A DNA stretch of 64,000 nucleotides, from the NCBI GenBank assembly GCA_920105625.2, contig OV050031.1, positions 71,309,995 to 71,373,994 on the forward strand, read 5' to 3'. The position numbers and the translations under genes are program-made. Source of the DNA: Clusia tigrina. Lineage: Eukaryota; Arthropoda; Insecta; Diptera; Clusiidae. Positions within the stretch are counted from its first letter, which is position 1, and every line of letters starts with the position of its first letter. This document shows positions 34,598-47,335 of the stretch, in pieces. The notes under the pieces were generated by a model. It was not told where the DNA came from. It made no database searches and saw only the letters and a program-made list of their open reading frames with translations.

Positions 34598-35999
34598 TTG
34601 GGGGGTCTGCTGCCTTCTCTATACCTATATCTACCCCTATCTGCTTCAGTCGACGTCTCAGTCGGGGTCGCAGCCTCTGTCAGCGTCTATGTTTACGTCT
34701 TAGTAGTTGCCGCTGTGGAATGGGGGGTCTGGTGCCTTCTCTATGCCTATATCTACCCCTCTCTGCCTCAGTCGGCGTCGCAGCCTCTGTCAGCGTCTCT
34801 GTAGGCGTCCCAGTCCCTGTCGCTGTCGATTGAGGGAGGTCTGCTGCCTTCTCTATGCCAATATCTACCCCTATCTGCCTCAGTCGGCGTCTCAGTAGGC
34901 GTCGCTGCCTCTGTCAGCGTATCTGAAGGCATCTCAGTCGCTGCCGCTGTCGATTGGGGGTTCTGCTGCCTTCTCTATGCCTATATTTACCCCTATCTGC
35001 CTCAGTCCGCGTCGCAGACTCTGTCAGCGTCTCTGTAGGCGTCTCAGTCGATGCCGCTGTTGATTGGGGGGTATGCTGCCTTCTCTATACCTATATCTAC
35101 CCCTATCTGCCTCAGTCGGCGTCTCAGTCGGCGTCGCAGCCTCTGTCAGCGTCTCTATAGGCGTCTCAGTCGCTGCCGCTGTCGATTGGGGGGTCTGGCG
35201 CCTTCTCTATGCCTATATCTACCCATATCTGTCTCAGTCGGCGTCTCAGTCGGCGTCGCCGCCCCTGTCAGAGTCTCTGAAGGCATCTCAGTCGCTGCCG
35301 CTGTCGATTGGGGGTTCTGCTGCCTTCTCTATGCCTATATTTACCCCTATCTGCCTCAGTCCGCGTCGCAGACTCTGTCAGCGTCTCTGTAGGCGTCTCA
35401 GTCGCTGCCGCTGTCGATTGGGGTGTCTGCTGCCTTCTCTATGCCTATATCTACTCCTATCTTCCTCAGTCGGCGTCTCAGTCGGCGTCGCAGCCTCTGT
35501 CAGCGTCTCTGTATTCGCATCAGTCGCTGCCGCTGTCGAGTGGGTGGTCTGCTGCTTTCTCTGTGCCTATATCTACCAATATCTGCATCAGTCGGCGTCT
35601 CAGTGGGCATCGCAGCCTCTGTAGGCGTCTCAGTCGTTGCTGCTGTCTATTGGGGGGTCTGCTGCCTTCTCTATGCCTATATCTACCCCTATCTGCTTCA
35701 ATCGACGTCTCAGTCGGGGACGCAGCCTCTGTCAGCGTCTCTGTAGGCGTCTCAGTCGCTGTCGCTGTCGATTGAGGGAGGTCTGCTGCCTTCTCTATGC
35801 CAATATCTACCCCTCTCTGCCTCAGTCGAGGTCTCAGTCGGCGTCGCAGCCTCTGTCAGCGTCTCTGTAGGCGTCTTAGTCGCTGCCTCTGTCGATTGGG
35901 GGTTCTGCTGCCTTCTCTATGCCTATATCTACCCCTACCTGCCTCAGTCGGCATCTCAGTTGGCGTTGCAGCCTCTGTCAGCGCCTCTGTAGGCGTCTC
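34598..35999. repeat. Mosaic monomers
   Basis: Ordinary monomers, several with the CGCCGCCCCTGTCAG tail and GTATTCGCATCAG variants that are frequent from 29 kb to the end of the window and that I did not notice in the first 28 kb. No gene is seen. Confidence 0.8.
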
Positions 36000-37305
36000 A
36001 GTCGCTAACGCTGTCGATTGGGGGGTCTGGCGCCTTCTCTATGCCTATATCTACCCATATATGTCTCAGTCGGCGTCTCAGTCGGCGTCGCCGCCCCTGT
36101 CAGCGTCTCTGAAGGCATCTCAGTCGCTGCCGCTGTCGATTGGGGTGTCTGCTGCCTTCTCTATGCCTATATCTACTCCTATCTTCCTCAGTCGGCGTCT
36201 CAGTCGGCGTCGCAGCCTCTGTCAGCATATCTTTAGGCGAATCAGTTGCTGCCGCTGTCGATTGGGGGGTCTGCTGCCTTATCTATGCCTATATTTACCC
36301 CTATCTGCCACAGTCCGCGTCGCAGCCTCTGTCAGCGTCTCTGTAAGCGTCTCAGTCGCTGCCGCTGTGGATTGGGGGTGTCTGCTGCCTGCTCTATGCC
36401 TATATCTACCCCTATCTGCCTCATTCGGCGTCTCAGTAGGCGTCGCAGCCTCTTTCAGCGTCACTGTAGGCATCTCAGTCGCTGCCGCTATCGATTGGGG
36501 TGTCTGCTGCCTTCTCTATGCCTATATCTACTCCTATCTTCCTCAGTCGGCGTCTCAGTCGGCGTCGCAGCCTCTGTCAGCATATCTTTAGGCGAATCAG
36601 TTGCTGCCGCTGTCGATTGGGGGTTCTGCTGCCTTCTCTACGCCTATATATATCCCTATCTGCTTTAATAGGCGTCTCAGTCGGCGTCGCAGCCTCTGTC
36701 AGCATCTCTGTTGGCGTCTCAGTCGCTTCCGCTGTGGATTGGGGGGGTCTGCTGCCTTCTCTATGCCTATATCTACCCCTATCTGCCTCAGTCGGCGTCT
36801 CAGTAGGCGTCGCCGCCTCTGTCAGCGTCTCTGAAGGCATCTCAGTCGCTGCCGCTGTCGATTGGGGGGTCTTCTGCCTTCTCTATGCCTATATTTACCC
36901 CTATCTGCCTCAGTCCGCGGCGCAGACTCTGTCAGCGTCTCTGTAAGCGTCTCAGTCGAAGCCGCTATTGATTGGGGGGTATGCTGCCTTCTCTATGCCT
37001 ATATCTACCCCTACCTGCCTCAGTCGGCGTCTCAGTCGGCGTCGCAGCCTCTGTCAGCGTCTCTGTAGGCGTCTCAGTCGCTGCCGCTGTCGATTGGGGT
37101 GTCTGCTGTTTTCTCTATGCCTATATCTACTCCTATCTTCCTCAGTCGGCGTCTCAGTTGGCGTCGCAGCCTCTGTCAGCGCCTCTGTAGGCGTCTCAGT
37201 CGCTGCCGCTGTCGATTGGGGGAGGTCTGCTGCCTTCTCTATGCCAATATCTACCCCTCTCTGCCTCAGTCGGGGTCTCAGTCGGCGTTACAGCCTCTGT
37301 CAGCG
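36000..37305. repeat. Block M, copy 1 (1.3 kb)
   Basis: This matches about 51090-52394 at an offset of 15,088-15,089. Its core (36246-36668) is also present at 53841-54263 and 56945-57367. It contains the most A/T-rich head in the family (CGCCTATATATATCCC at 36641, followed by CTGCTTTAATAGG), a CTGCCTGCTCTATGCC head and the GTCTGCTGTTTTCTC head at about 37100. Confidence 0.87.
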
Positions 37306-39190
37306 TCTCTGTAGGCGAATCAGTCGATGCCGCTGTCGATTGGGGGTGTCTGCTGCCTTCTCTATGCCTATATCTACTCCTATCGTCCTCAGTCGGCGTC
37401 CCAGTCGGTGTCGCAGCTTCTGTCAGCGTCTCTGTAGGCGCATCAGTCGCTGCCGCTGTCGAGTGGGTGGTCTGCTGCCTTCTCTATGCCTATATCTACC
37501 CCTATCTGCATCAGTCGGCGTCTCAGTGGGCGTCGCAGCCTCTGTAGGCGTCTCAGTCGTTGCTGCTGTCGATTGGGGGGTCTGCTGCCTTCTCTGTGCC
37601 TATATCTACCCCTATCTGCATCAGTCGGCGTCTCAGTGGGCGTCGCAGCCCCTGTAGGCGTCTCAGTCGTTGCTGCTGTCGATTGGGGGGTCTGCTGCCT
37701 TCTCTATGCCTATATCTACCCCTATCTGCTTCAGTCGACGTCTCAGTCGGGGTCGCAGCCTCTGTCAGCGTCTCTGTTTACGTCTTAGTAGTTGCCGCTG
37801 TGGAATGGGGGGTCTGGTGCCTTCTCTATGCCTATATCTACCCCTCTCTGCCTCAGTCGGCGTCGCAGCCTCTGTCAGCGTCTCTGTAGGCGTCCCAGTC
37901 GCTGTCGCTGTCGATTGAGGGAGGTCTGCTGCCTTCTCTATGCCAATATCTACCCCTCTCTGCCTCAGTCGGGGTCTCAGTCGGCGTCGCAGCCTCTGTC
38001 AGCGTCTCTGTAGGCGTCTTAGTCGCTGCCTCTGTCGATTGGGGGTTCTGCTGCCTTCTCTATACCTATATCTACCCCTACCTGCCTCAGTCGGCATCTC
38101 AGTTGGCGTCGCAGCCTCTGTCAGCGCCTCTGTAGGCGTCTCAGTCGCTGCCGCTGTCGATTGGGGGTCTGGCGCCTTCTCTATGCCTATATCTACCCAT
38201 ATATGTCTCAGTCGGCGTCGCAGCCTCTGTCAGCATCTCTGTTGGCGTCTCAGTCGCTGCCGCTGTAGAATGTGGGGGTCTGCTGCCTTCTCTATGCCTA
38301 TATCTACCCCTATCTGCCTCAGTCGGCGTCTCAGTAGGCGTCGCTGCCTCTGTCAGCGTCTCTGAAGGCATCTCAGTCGCTGCCGCTGTCGATTGGGGGT
38401 TCTGCTGCCTTCTCTATGCCTATATTTACCCCTATCTGCCTCAGTCCGCGTCGCAGACTCTGTCAGCGTCTCTGTAGGCGTCTCAGTCGATGCCGCTGTT
38501 GATTGGGGGGTATGCTGCCTTCTCTATACCTATATCTACCCCTATCTGCCTCAGTCGGCGTCTCAGTCGGCGTCGCAGCCTCTGTCAGCGTCTCTATAGG
38601 CGTCTCAGTCGCTGCCGCTGTCGATTGGGGTGTCTGCTGCCTTTTCTATGCCTATATCTACTCCTATCTTCCTCAGTCGGCGTCTCAGTTGGCGTCGCAG
38701 CCTCTGTCAGCGCCTCTGTAGGCGTCTCAGTCGCTGCCGCTGTCGATTGGGGGTCTGGCGCCTTCTCTATGCCTATATCTACCCCTACCTGCCTCAGTCG
38801 GCATCTCAGTTGGCGTCGCAGCCTCTGTCAGCGCCTCTGTAGGCGTCTCAGTCGCTGCCGCTGTCGATTGGGGGTCTGGCGCCTTCTCTATGCCTATATC
38901 TACCCATATCTGCCTCAGTCGGCGTCGCAGCCTCTGTCATCTGATTGAGGGAGGTCTGCTGCCTTCTCTATACCAATATCTACCCCTCTCTGCCTCAGTC
39001 GGGGTCTCAGTCGGCGTCGCAGCCTCTGTCAGCGTCTCTGTAGGCGTCTTAGTCGCTGCCTCTGTCGATTGGGGGTTCTGCTGCCTTCTCTATACCTATA
39101 TCTACCCCTACCTGCCTCAGTCGGCATCTCAGTTGGCGTCGCAGCTCCTGTCAGCGCCTCTGTAGGCGTCTCAGTCGCTGCCGCTGTCGA
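37306..39190. repeat. Mosaic monomers, with a 110-bp tandem pair and one truncated monomer
   Basis: At about 37470-37689 two 110-bp monomers of the short type (CAGTGGGCGTCGC, lacking one 12-bp unit) stand in tandem with few differences. At 38930-38946 a monomer tail is cut: CCTCTGTCATCTGATTG replaces the usual tail, a net loss of about 32 bp. No gene is seen. Confidence 0.83.
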
Positions 39191-40466
39191 TTGGGGGGTC
39201 TGACGCCTTCTCTATGCCTATATCTACCCATATCTGCCTCAGTCGGCGTCGCAGCCTCTGTCAGCATCTCTGTTGGCGTCTCAGTCGCTGCCGCTGTGGA
39301 TTGGGGGGGTCTGCTGCCTTCTCTATGCCTATATCTACCCCTCTCTGACTCAGTCGGCGGCGCAGCCTCTGTCAGCGTCTCTGTAGGCGTCCCAGTCGCT
39401 GTCGCTGTCGATTGAGGGAGGTCTTCTGCCTTCTCTATGCCTATATCTACCCCTATCTGCCTCAGTCGGCATCTCAGTAGGCGTCGCAGCCTCTGTCAGC
39501 GTCTCTGAAGGCGTCTCAGTCGCTGCCGCTGTCGATTGGGGGGTCTGCTGCCTTCTCTATGGATATATTTACCCCTATCTGCCTCAGTCGGCGTCGCAGC
39601 CTCTGTCAGCGTCTCTGTAGGCGTCTCAGTCGATGACGCTGTTGATTGGACGGGTATGCTGCCTTCTCTATGCCTATCTGCCTCAGTCGGCGTCTCAGTC
39701 GGCGTCGCAGCCTCTGTCAGCGTCTCTGTAGTCCTCTCAGTCGCTGTCGATTGGGGGTGTCTGCTGCCTTCTCTATGCCTATATCTACTCCTATCTTCCT
39801 CAGTCGGCGTCTCAGTCGGCGTCGCAGCTTCTGTCAGCGTCTCTGTAGGCGAATCAGTCGCTGCCGCTGTCGAGTGGGGGGTCTGCTGCCTTCTCTATGC
39901 CTATATCTACCCCTATCTGCATCAGTCGGCGTCTCAGTGGGCGTCGCAGCCTCTGTAGGCGAACCAGTCGCTGCCGCTGTCGATTGGGGGGTCTGCTGCC
40001 TTCTCTATGCCTATATATACCCCTATCTGCATCAGTCTGCGTCTCAGTCGGCGTTGCAGCCTCTGTCAGCATCTCTGTAGGCGTTTCAGTCGCTGTGGAT
40101 TGGGGGGGGCTGCTGCCTTGTCTATGCCTATATCTACCCCTACCTGCCTCAGTCGGCATCTCTGTTAGCGTCGCAGCCTCTGTCAGCGCCTCTGTAGGCG
40201 TCTCAGTCGCTGCCGCTGTCGACTGGCGTGTCTGCTGCCTTCTCTATGCCTATATCTACTCCTATCTTCCTCAGTCGGCGTCTCAGTCGGCGTCTCAGTC
40301 GGCGTCGCAGCCTCTGTCAGCGTCTCTGTAGGCGCATCAGTCGCTGCCGCTGTCGAGTGGGTGGTCTGCTGCCTTCTCTGTGCCTATATCTACCCCTATC
40401 TGCATCAGTCGGCGTCTCAGTGGGCGTCGCAGCCTCTGTAGGCGTCTCAGTCGTTGCTGCTGTCGA
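39191..40466. repeat. Block H, copy 2
   Basis: This repeats 33189-34597 with one monomer-sized segment less (after about 40080). The 12-bp head deletion recurs at 39667. Private changes include GATGACGCTG near 39634 and TAGTCCTCTC near 39730 where copy 1 has TAGGCCTCTC. Confidence 0.87.
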
Positions 40467-42551
40467 TTGGGGGTCTGGCGCCTTCTCTATGACTATATCT
40501 ACCCATATATGTCTCAGTCGGCGTCGCAGCCTCTGTCAGCATCTCTGTTGGCGTCTCAGTCGCTGCCGCTGTGGAATGTGGGGGTCTGCTGCCTTCTCTA
40601 TGCCTATATCTACCCCTATCTGCCTCAGTCGGCGTCTCAGTAGGCGTCGCTGCCTCTGTCAGCGTCTCTGAAGGCATCTCAGTCGCTGCCGCTGTCGATT
40701 GGGAGTTCTGCTGCCTTCTCTATGCCTATATTTACCCCTATCTGCCTCAGTCCGCGTCGCAGACTCTGTCAGCGTCTCTGTAGGCGTCTCAGTCGATGCC
40801 GCTGTTGATTGGGGGGTATGCTGCCTTCTCTATACCTATATCTACCCCTATCTGCCTCAGTCGGCGTCTCAGTCGGCGTCGCAGCCTCTGTCAGCGTTTC
40901 TATAGGCGTCTCAGTCGCTGCCGCTGTCGATTGGGGTGTCTGCTGCCTTCTCTATGCCTATATCTACTCCTATCTTCGTCAGTCGGCGTCTCAGTCGGCG
41001 TCGCAGCCACTGTCAGCGTCTCTGTAGGCGCATCAGTCACTACCGCTGTCGAGTGGGTGGTCTGCTGCCTTCTCTGTGCCTATATCTATCCCTATCTGCA
41101 TCAGTCGGCGTCTCAGTGGGCGTCGCAGCCTCTGTAGGCGTCTCAGTCGTTGCTGCTGTCGATTGGGGGGTCTGCTGCCTTCTCTATGCCTATATCTACC
41201 CCTATCTGCCTCAGTCGGCGTCTCAGTCGGCGTCGCAGCCTCTGTCAGCGTCTCTGTAGGCGTCTCAGTCGCTGTCGCTGTCGATTGAGGGAGGTCTGCT
41301 GCCTTCTCTATGCCAATATCTACCCCTCTCTGCCTCAGTCGAGGTCTCAGTCGGCGTCGCAGCCTCTGTCAGCGTCTCTGTAGGCGTCTTAGTCGCTGCC
41401 TCTGTCGATTGGGGGTTCTGCTGCCTTCTCTATACCTATATCTACCCCTACCTGCCTCAGTCGGCATCTCAGTTGGCGTCGCAGCCTCTGTCAGCGCCTC
41501 TGTAGGCGTCTCAGTCTCTGCCGCTGTCGATTGGGGGGTCTGGCGCCTTCTCTATGCCTATATCTACCCATATCTGTCTCAGTCGGCGTCTCAGTCGGCG
41601 TCGCCGCCCCTGTCAGCGTCTCTGAAGGCATCTCAGTCGCTGCCGCTGTCGATTGGGGGTTCTGCTGCCTTCTCTATGCCTATATTTACCCCTATCTGCC
41701 TCAGTCCGCGTCGCAGACTCTGTCAGCGTCTCTGTAGGCGTCTCAGTCGCTGCCGCTGTCGATTGGGGTGTCTGCTGCCTTCTCTATGCCTATATCTACT
41801 CCTATCTTCCTCAGTCGGCGTCTCAGTCGGCGTCGCAGCCTCTGTCAGCGTCTCTGTATTCGCATCAGTTGCTGCCGCTGTCGAGTGGGTGGTCTGCTGC
41901 TTTCTCTGTGCCTATATCTACCAATATCTGCATCAGTCGGCGTCTCAGTGGGCATCGCAGCCTCTGTAGGCGTCTCAGTCGTTGCTGCTGTCTATTGGGA
42001 GGTCTGCTGCCTTATCTATGCCTATATCTACCCCTATCTGCTTCAATCGACGTCTCAGTCGGGGATGCAGCCTCTGTCAGCGTCTCTGTTTACGTCTTAG
42101 TAGTTACCGCTGTGGATTGGGGGGTCCGGTGCCTTCTCTATGCCTATATCTACCCCTATCTGCCTCAGTAGGCGTCTCAGTCGGCGTCTCAGTCGGCGTT
42201 GCAGCCTCAGTCAACTTCTCTGTTGGCGTTTCAGTCGCTGCCGCTGTGGATTGGGGGGGTCTGCTGCCTTCTCTATGCCGATATCTACCCCTATCTGCCT
42301 CAGTCGGCGTCTCAGTAGGCGTCCCGCCTCTGTCAGCGTCTCTGAAGGGATCTCAGTCGCTGCCGCTGTCGATTGGGGGTTCTGCTGCCTTCTCTATGCC
42401 TAAATGTACCCCTATCTGCCTCAGTCCACGTCGCAGACTCTGTCAGCGTCTCTGTAGGCGTCTCAGTCGATGCCGCTGTTGATAGGGGGGGTATGCTGCC
42501 TTCTCTATGCCTATATCTACCCCTATCTGCCTCAGTCGGCATCTCAGTTGG
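40467..42551. repeat. Mosaic monomers related to 28-31 kb and 46-47 kb
   Basis: Positions 41310-41969 follow 28908-29567 (offset 12,402) and 46742-47401 (offset 5,432) in subtype order. Near 42322 one tail has GGCGTCCCGCCTCTG, one base shorter than GGCGTCGCCGCCTCTG elsewhere. No gene is seen. Confidence 0.82.
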
Positions 42552-43728
42552 CGTCGCAGCCTCTCTCAGCGCCTCTGTAGGCGTCTCAGTCGCTGCCGCT
42601 GTCGATTGGCGTGTCTGCTGCCTTCTCTGTGCCTATATCTACCCCTATCTGCATCAGTCGGCGTCTCAGTGGGCGTCGCAGCCTCTGTAGGCGTCTCAGT
42701 CGCTGCCGCTGTCGATTGGGGATTCTGCTGCCTTCTCTATGCCTATATTTACCCCTATCTGCTTCAGTCCGCGTCGCAGGCTCTGTCAGCGTCTCTGTAG
42801 GCGTCTCAGTCGATGCCGCTTTTGATTGGGGGAGTATGCTGCCTTCTCTATGCCTCTATCTACCCCTATCTGCCTCAGTCGGCGTCTCAGTCGACGTGGC
42901 AGCCTCTGTCAGCGTCTCTGTAGGCGCATCAGTCGTTGCTGCTGTCGATTGGGGGGTCTGCTGCCTTCTCTATGCCTATATCTACCCCTATCTGCTTCAG
43001 TCGACGTCTGAGTCGGGGTCGCAGTCTCTGTCAGCGTCTCTGTTTACGTCTTAGTAGTTGCCGCTGTGGATTGGGGGGTCTGGTGCCTTCTCTATGCCTA
43101 TATCTAACCCTCTCTGCCTCAGTCGGCGTCTCAGTCGGCGTCGCAGCCTCTGTCAGCGTCTCTGTAGGCGTCCCAGTCGCTGTCGCTGTCGATTGAGGGA
43201 GGTCTGCTGCCTTCTCTATGCCAATATCTACCCCTATCTGCCTCAGTCGAAGTCGCTGCCTCTGTCAGCGTCTCTGTAGGCGTCTTAGTCGCTGCCTCTG
43301 TCGATTGGGGGTTCTGCTGCCTTCTCTATACCTATATCTACCCCTACCTGCCTCAGTCGGCATCTCAGTTGGCGTCGCAGCCTCTGTCAGCGCCTCTGTA
43401 GGCGTCTCAGTCGCTGCCGCTGTCGATTGGGGGGTCTGGCGCCTTCTCTATGCCTATATCTACCCATATCTGCCTCAGTCGGCGTCTCAGTCGGCGTCGC
43501 AGCCTCTGTCAGCATCTCTGTTGGCGTCTCAGACGCTGCCGCTGTGGATTGGGGGGTCTGCTGCCTTCTCTATGCCTATATCTACCCCTCTCTGACTCAG
43601 TCGGCGGCGCAGCCTCTGTCAGCGTCTCTGTAGGCGTCCCAGTCGCTGTCGCTGTCGATTGAGGGAGGTCTGCTGCCTTCTCTATGCCTATATCTACCCC
43701 TATCTGCCTCAGTCGGCATCTCAGTAGG
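42552..43728. repeat. 1,177-bp tandem duplication, copy 1
   Basis: This is followed directly by its copy at an offset of 1,177. The pair begins at CGTCGCAGCCTCTCTCAG (42552/43729). Both carry CAGACGCTGCC in the c-type tail (43529/44706). Differences I saw: GACGTGGCAG here against GACGTCGCAG in copy 2, and a G-run one base shorter near 43550. Confidence 0.92.
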
Positions 43729-44917
43729 CGTCGCAGCCTCTCTCAGCGCCTCTGTAGGCGTCTCAGTCGCTGCCGCTGTCGATTGGCGTGTCTGCTGCCT
43801 TCTCTGTGCCTATATCTACCCCTATCTGCATCAGTCGGCGTCTCAGTGGGCGTCGCAGCCTCTGTAGGCGTCTCAGTCGCTGCCGCTGTCGATTGGGGAT
43901 TCTGCTGCCTTCTCTATGCCTATATTTACCCCTATCTGCTTCAGTCCGCGTCGCAGGCTCTGTCAGCGTCTCTGTAGGCGTCTCAGTCGATGCCGCTTTT
44001 GATTGGGGGAGTATGCTGCCTTCTCTATGCCTCTATCTACCCCTATCTGCCTCAGTCGGCGCCTCAGTCGACGTCGCAGCCTCTGTCAGCGTCTCTGTAG
44101 GCGCATCAGTCGTTGCTGCTGTCGATTGGGGGGTCTGCTGCCTTCTCTATGCCTATATCTACCCCTATCTGCTTCAGTCGACGTCTGAGTCGGGGTCGCA
44201 GTCTCTGTCAGCGTCTCTGTTTACGTCTTAGTAGTTGCCGCTGTGGATTGGGGGGTCTGGTGCCTTCTCTATGCCTATATCTAACCCTCTCTGCCTCAGT
44301 CGGCGTCTCAGTCGGCGTCGCAGCCTCTGTCAGCGTCTCTGTAGGCGTCCCAGTCGCTGTCGCTGTCGATTGAGGGAGGTCTGCTGCCTTCTCTATGCCA
44401 ATATCTACCCCTATCTGCCTCAGTCGAAGTCGCTGCCTCTGTCAGCGTCTCTGTAGGCGTCTTAGTCGCTGCCTCTGTCGATTGGGGGTTCTGCTGCCTT
44501 CTCTATACCTATATCTACCCCTACCTGCCTCAGTCGGCATCTCAGTTGGCGTCGCAGCCTCTGTCAGCGCCTCTGTAGGCGTCTCAGTCGCTGCCGCTGT
44601 CGATTGGGGGGTCTGGCGCCTTCTCTATGCCTATATCTACCCATATCTGCCTCAGTCGGCGTCTCAGTCGGCGTCGCAGCCTCTGTCAGCATCTCTGTTG
44701 GCGTCTCAGACGCTGCCGCTGTGGATTGGGGGGGTCTGCTGCCTTCTCTATGCCTATATCTACCCCTCTCTGACTCAGTCGGCGGCGCAGCCTCTGTCAG
44801 CGTCTCTGTAGGCGTCCCAGTCGCTGTCGCTGTCGATTGAGGGAGGTCTGCTGCCTTCTCTATGCCTATATCTACCCCTATCTGCCTCAGTCGGCATCTC
44901 AGTAGGCGTCGCAGCCT
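43729..44917. repeat. 1,177-bp tandem duplication, copy 2
   Basis: This is immediately tandem to 42552-43728 and almost identical. It has GGCGCCTCAG near 44059 where copy 1 has GGCGTCTCAG. It ends where CTCTGTCAGCATC replaces CTCTCTCAGCGCC. Confidence 0.92.
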
Positions 44918-44999
44918 CTGTCAGCATCTCTGTAGGCGTCTCAGTTGATGCCGCTGTTGATTGGACGGGTATGCTGCCTTCTCTATGCCTATCTGCCTC

Positions 45000-47335
45000 A
45001 GTCGGCGTCTCAGTCGGCGTCGCAGCCTCTGTCAGCGTCTCTGTAGGCCTCTCAGTCGCTGTCGATTGGGGGTGTCTGCTGCCTTCTCTATGCCTATATC
45101 TACTCCTATCTTCCTCAGTCGGCGTCTCAGTCGGCGTCGCAGCTTCTGTCAGCGTCTCTGTAGGCGAATCAGTCGCTGCCGCTGTCGAGTGGGGGGGTCT
45201 GCTGCCTTCTCTATGCCCATATCTACCCCTATCTGCATCAGTCGGCGTCTCAGTGGGCGTCGCAGCCTCTGTTAGCGAACCAGTCGTTGCTGCTGTCGAT
45301 TGGGGGGTCTGCTGCCTTCTCTATGCCTATATCTACCCCTATCTGCTTCATTCGACGTCTCAGTCGGGGTCGCAGCCTCTGTCAGCGTCTATGTTTACGT
45401 CTTAGTAGTTGCCGCTGTGGAATGGGGGGTCTGGTGCCTTCTCTATGCCTATATCTACCCCTCTCTGCCTCAGTCGGCGTCGCAGCCTCTGTCAGCGTCT
45501 CTGTAGGCGTCCCAGTCGCTGTCGCTGTCGATTGAGGGAGGTCTGCTGCCTTCTCTATGCCAATATCTACCCCTCTCTGCCTCAGTCGGGGTCTCAGTCG
45601 GCGTCGCAGCCTCTGGCAGCGTCTCTGTAGGCGTCTTAGTCGCTGCCTCTGTCGATTGGGGTTTCTGCTGCCTTCTCTATACCTATATCTACCCCTACCT
45701 GCCTCAGTCGGCATCTCAGTTGGCGTCGCAGCCTCTGTCAGCGCCTCTGTAGGCGTCTCAGTCGCTGCCGCTGTCGATTGGGGGTCTGGCGCCTTCTCTA
45801 TGCCTATATCTACCCATATATGTCTCAGTCGGCGTCGCAGCCTCTGTCAGCATCTCTGTTGGCGTCTCAGTCGCTGCCGCTGTGGAATGTGGGGGTCTGC
45901 TGCCTTCTCTATGCCTATATCTACCCCTATCTGCCTCAGTCGGCGTCTCAGTAGGCGTCGCTGCCTCTGTCAGCGTCTCTGAAGGCATCTCAGTCGCTGC
46001 CGCTGTCGATTGGGGGTTCTGCTGCCTTCTCTATGCCTATATTTACCCCTATCTGCCTCACTCCGCATCGCAGACTCTGTCAGCGTCTCTGTAGGCGTCT
46101 CAGTCGATGCCGCTGTTGATTGGGGGTATGCTGCCTTCTCTATACCTATATCTACCCCTATCTGCCTCAGTCGGCGTCTCAGTCGGCGTCGCAGCCTCTG
46201 TCAGCGTCTCTATAGACGTCTCAGTCGCTGCCGCTGTCGATTGGGGTGTCTGCTGCCTTCTCTATGCCTATATCTACTCCTATCTTCCTCAGTCGGCGTC
46301 TCAGTCGGCGTCGCAGCCACTGTCAGCGTCTCTGTAGGCGCATCAGTCGCTACCGCTGTCGAGTGGGTGGTCTGCTGCCTTCTCTGTGTCTATATCTATC
46401 CCTATCTGCATCAGTCGGCGTCTCAGTGGGCGTCGCAGCCTCTGTAGGCGTCTCAGTCGTTGCTGCTGTCGATTGGGGGGTCTGCTGCCTTCTCTATGCC
46501 TATATCTACTCCTATCTTCCTCAGTCGGCGTCTCAGTCGGCGTCGCAGCCACTGTCAGCGTCTCTGTAGGCGCATCAGTCGCTACCGCTGTCGAGTGGGT
46601 GGTCTGCTGCCTTCTCTGTGTCTATATCTATCCCTATCTGCCTCAGTCGGCGTCTCAGTCGGCGTCGCAGCCTCTGTCAGCGTCTCTGTAGGCGTCTCAG
46701 TCGCTGTCGCTGTCGATTGAGGGAGGTCTGCTGCCTTCTCTATGCCAATATCTACCCCTCTCTGCCTCAGTCGAGGTCTCAGTCGGCGTCGCAGCCTCTG
46801 TCAGCGTCTCTGTAGGCGTCTTAGTCGCTGCCTCTGTCGATTGGGGGTTCTGCTGCCTTCTCTATACCTATATCTACCGCTACCTGCCTCAGTCGGCATC
46901 TCAGTTGGCGTCGCAGCCTCTGTCAGCGCCTCTGTAGGCGTCTCAGTCGCTGCCGCTGTCGATTGGGGGGTCTGGCGCCTTCTCTATGCCTATATCTACC
47001 CATATCTGTCTCAGTCGGCGTCTCAGTCGGCGTCGCCGCCCCTGTCAGCGTCTCTGAAGGCATCTCAGTCGCTGCCGCTGTCGATTGGGGGCTCTGCTGC
47101 CTTCTTTATGCCTATATTTACCCCTATCTGCCTCAGTCCGCGTCGCAGACTCTGTCAGCGTCTCTGTAGGCGTCTCAGTCGCTGCCGCTGTCGATTGGGG
47201 TGTCTGCTGCCTTCTCTATGCCTATATCTACTCCTATCTTGCTCAGTCGGCGTCTCAGTCGGCGTCGCAGCCTCTGTCAGCGTCTCTGTATTCGCATCAG
47301 TCGCTGCCGCTGTCGAGTGGGTGGTCTGCTGCTTT
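45000..47335. repeat. Block G, copy 1 (at least 2.34 kb, partner 16.7 kb away)
   Basis: This matches 61665-64000 at a constant offset of 16,665 with no length change. Shared rare variants: CTCACTCCGC (46058/62723), GGGGTTTCTGCTG (45659/62324), TACCGCTACC (46875/63540), CTTCTTTATGCC and CTTGCTCAG (47239/63904). I noticed only three substitutions (near 46068, 46205 and 47006). Within it a two-monomer segment of 232 bp is tandemly repeated (46246-46477 and 46478-46709). Confidence 0.92.

Noticed and set aside
36641..36673. TATA-like promoter in the A/T-rich head
   Set aside because: CTATATATATCC resembles a TATA element, but it is a simple variant of the normal CTATATCTACCC head in five copies, with no gene downstream.
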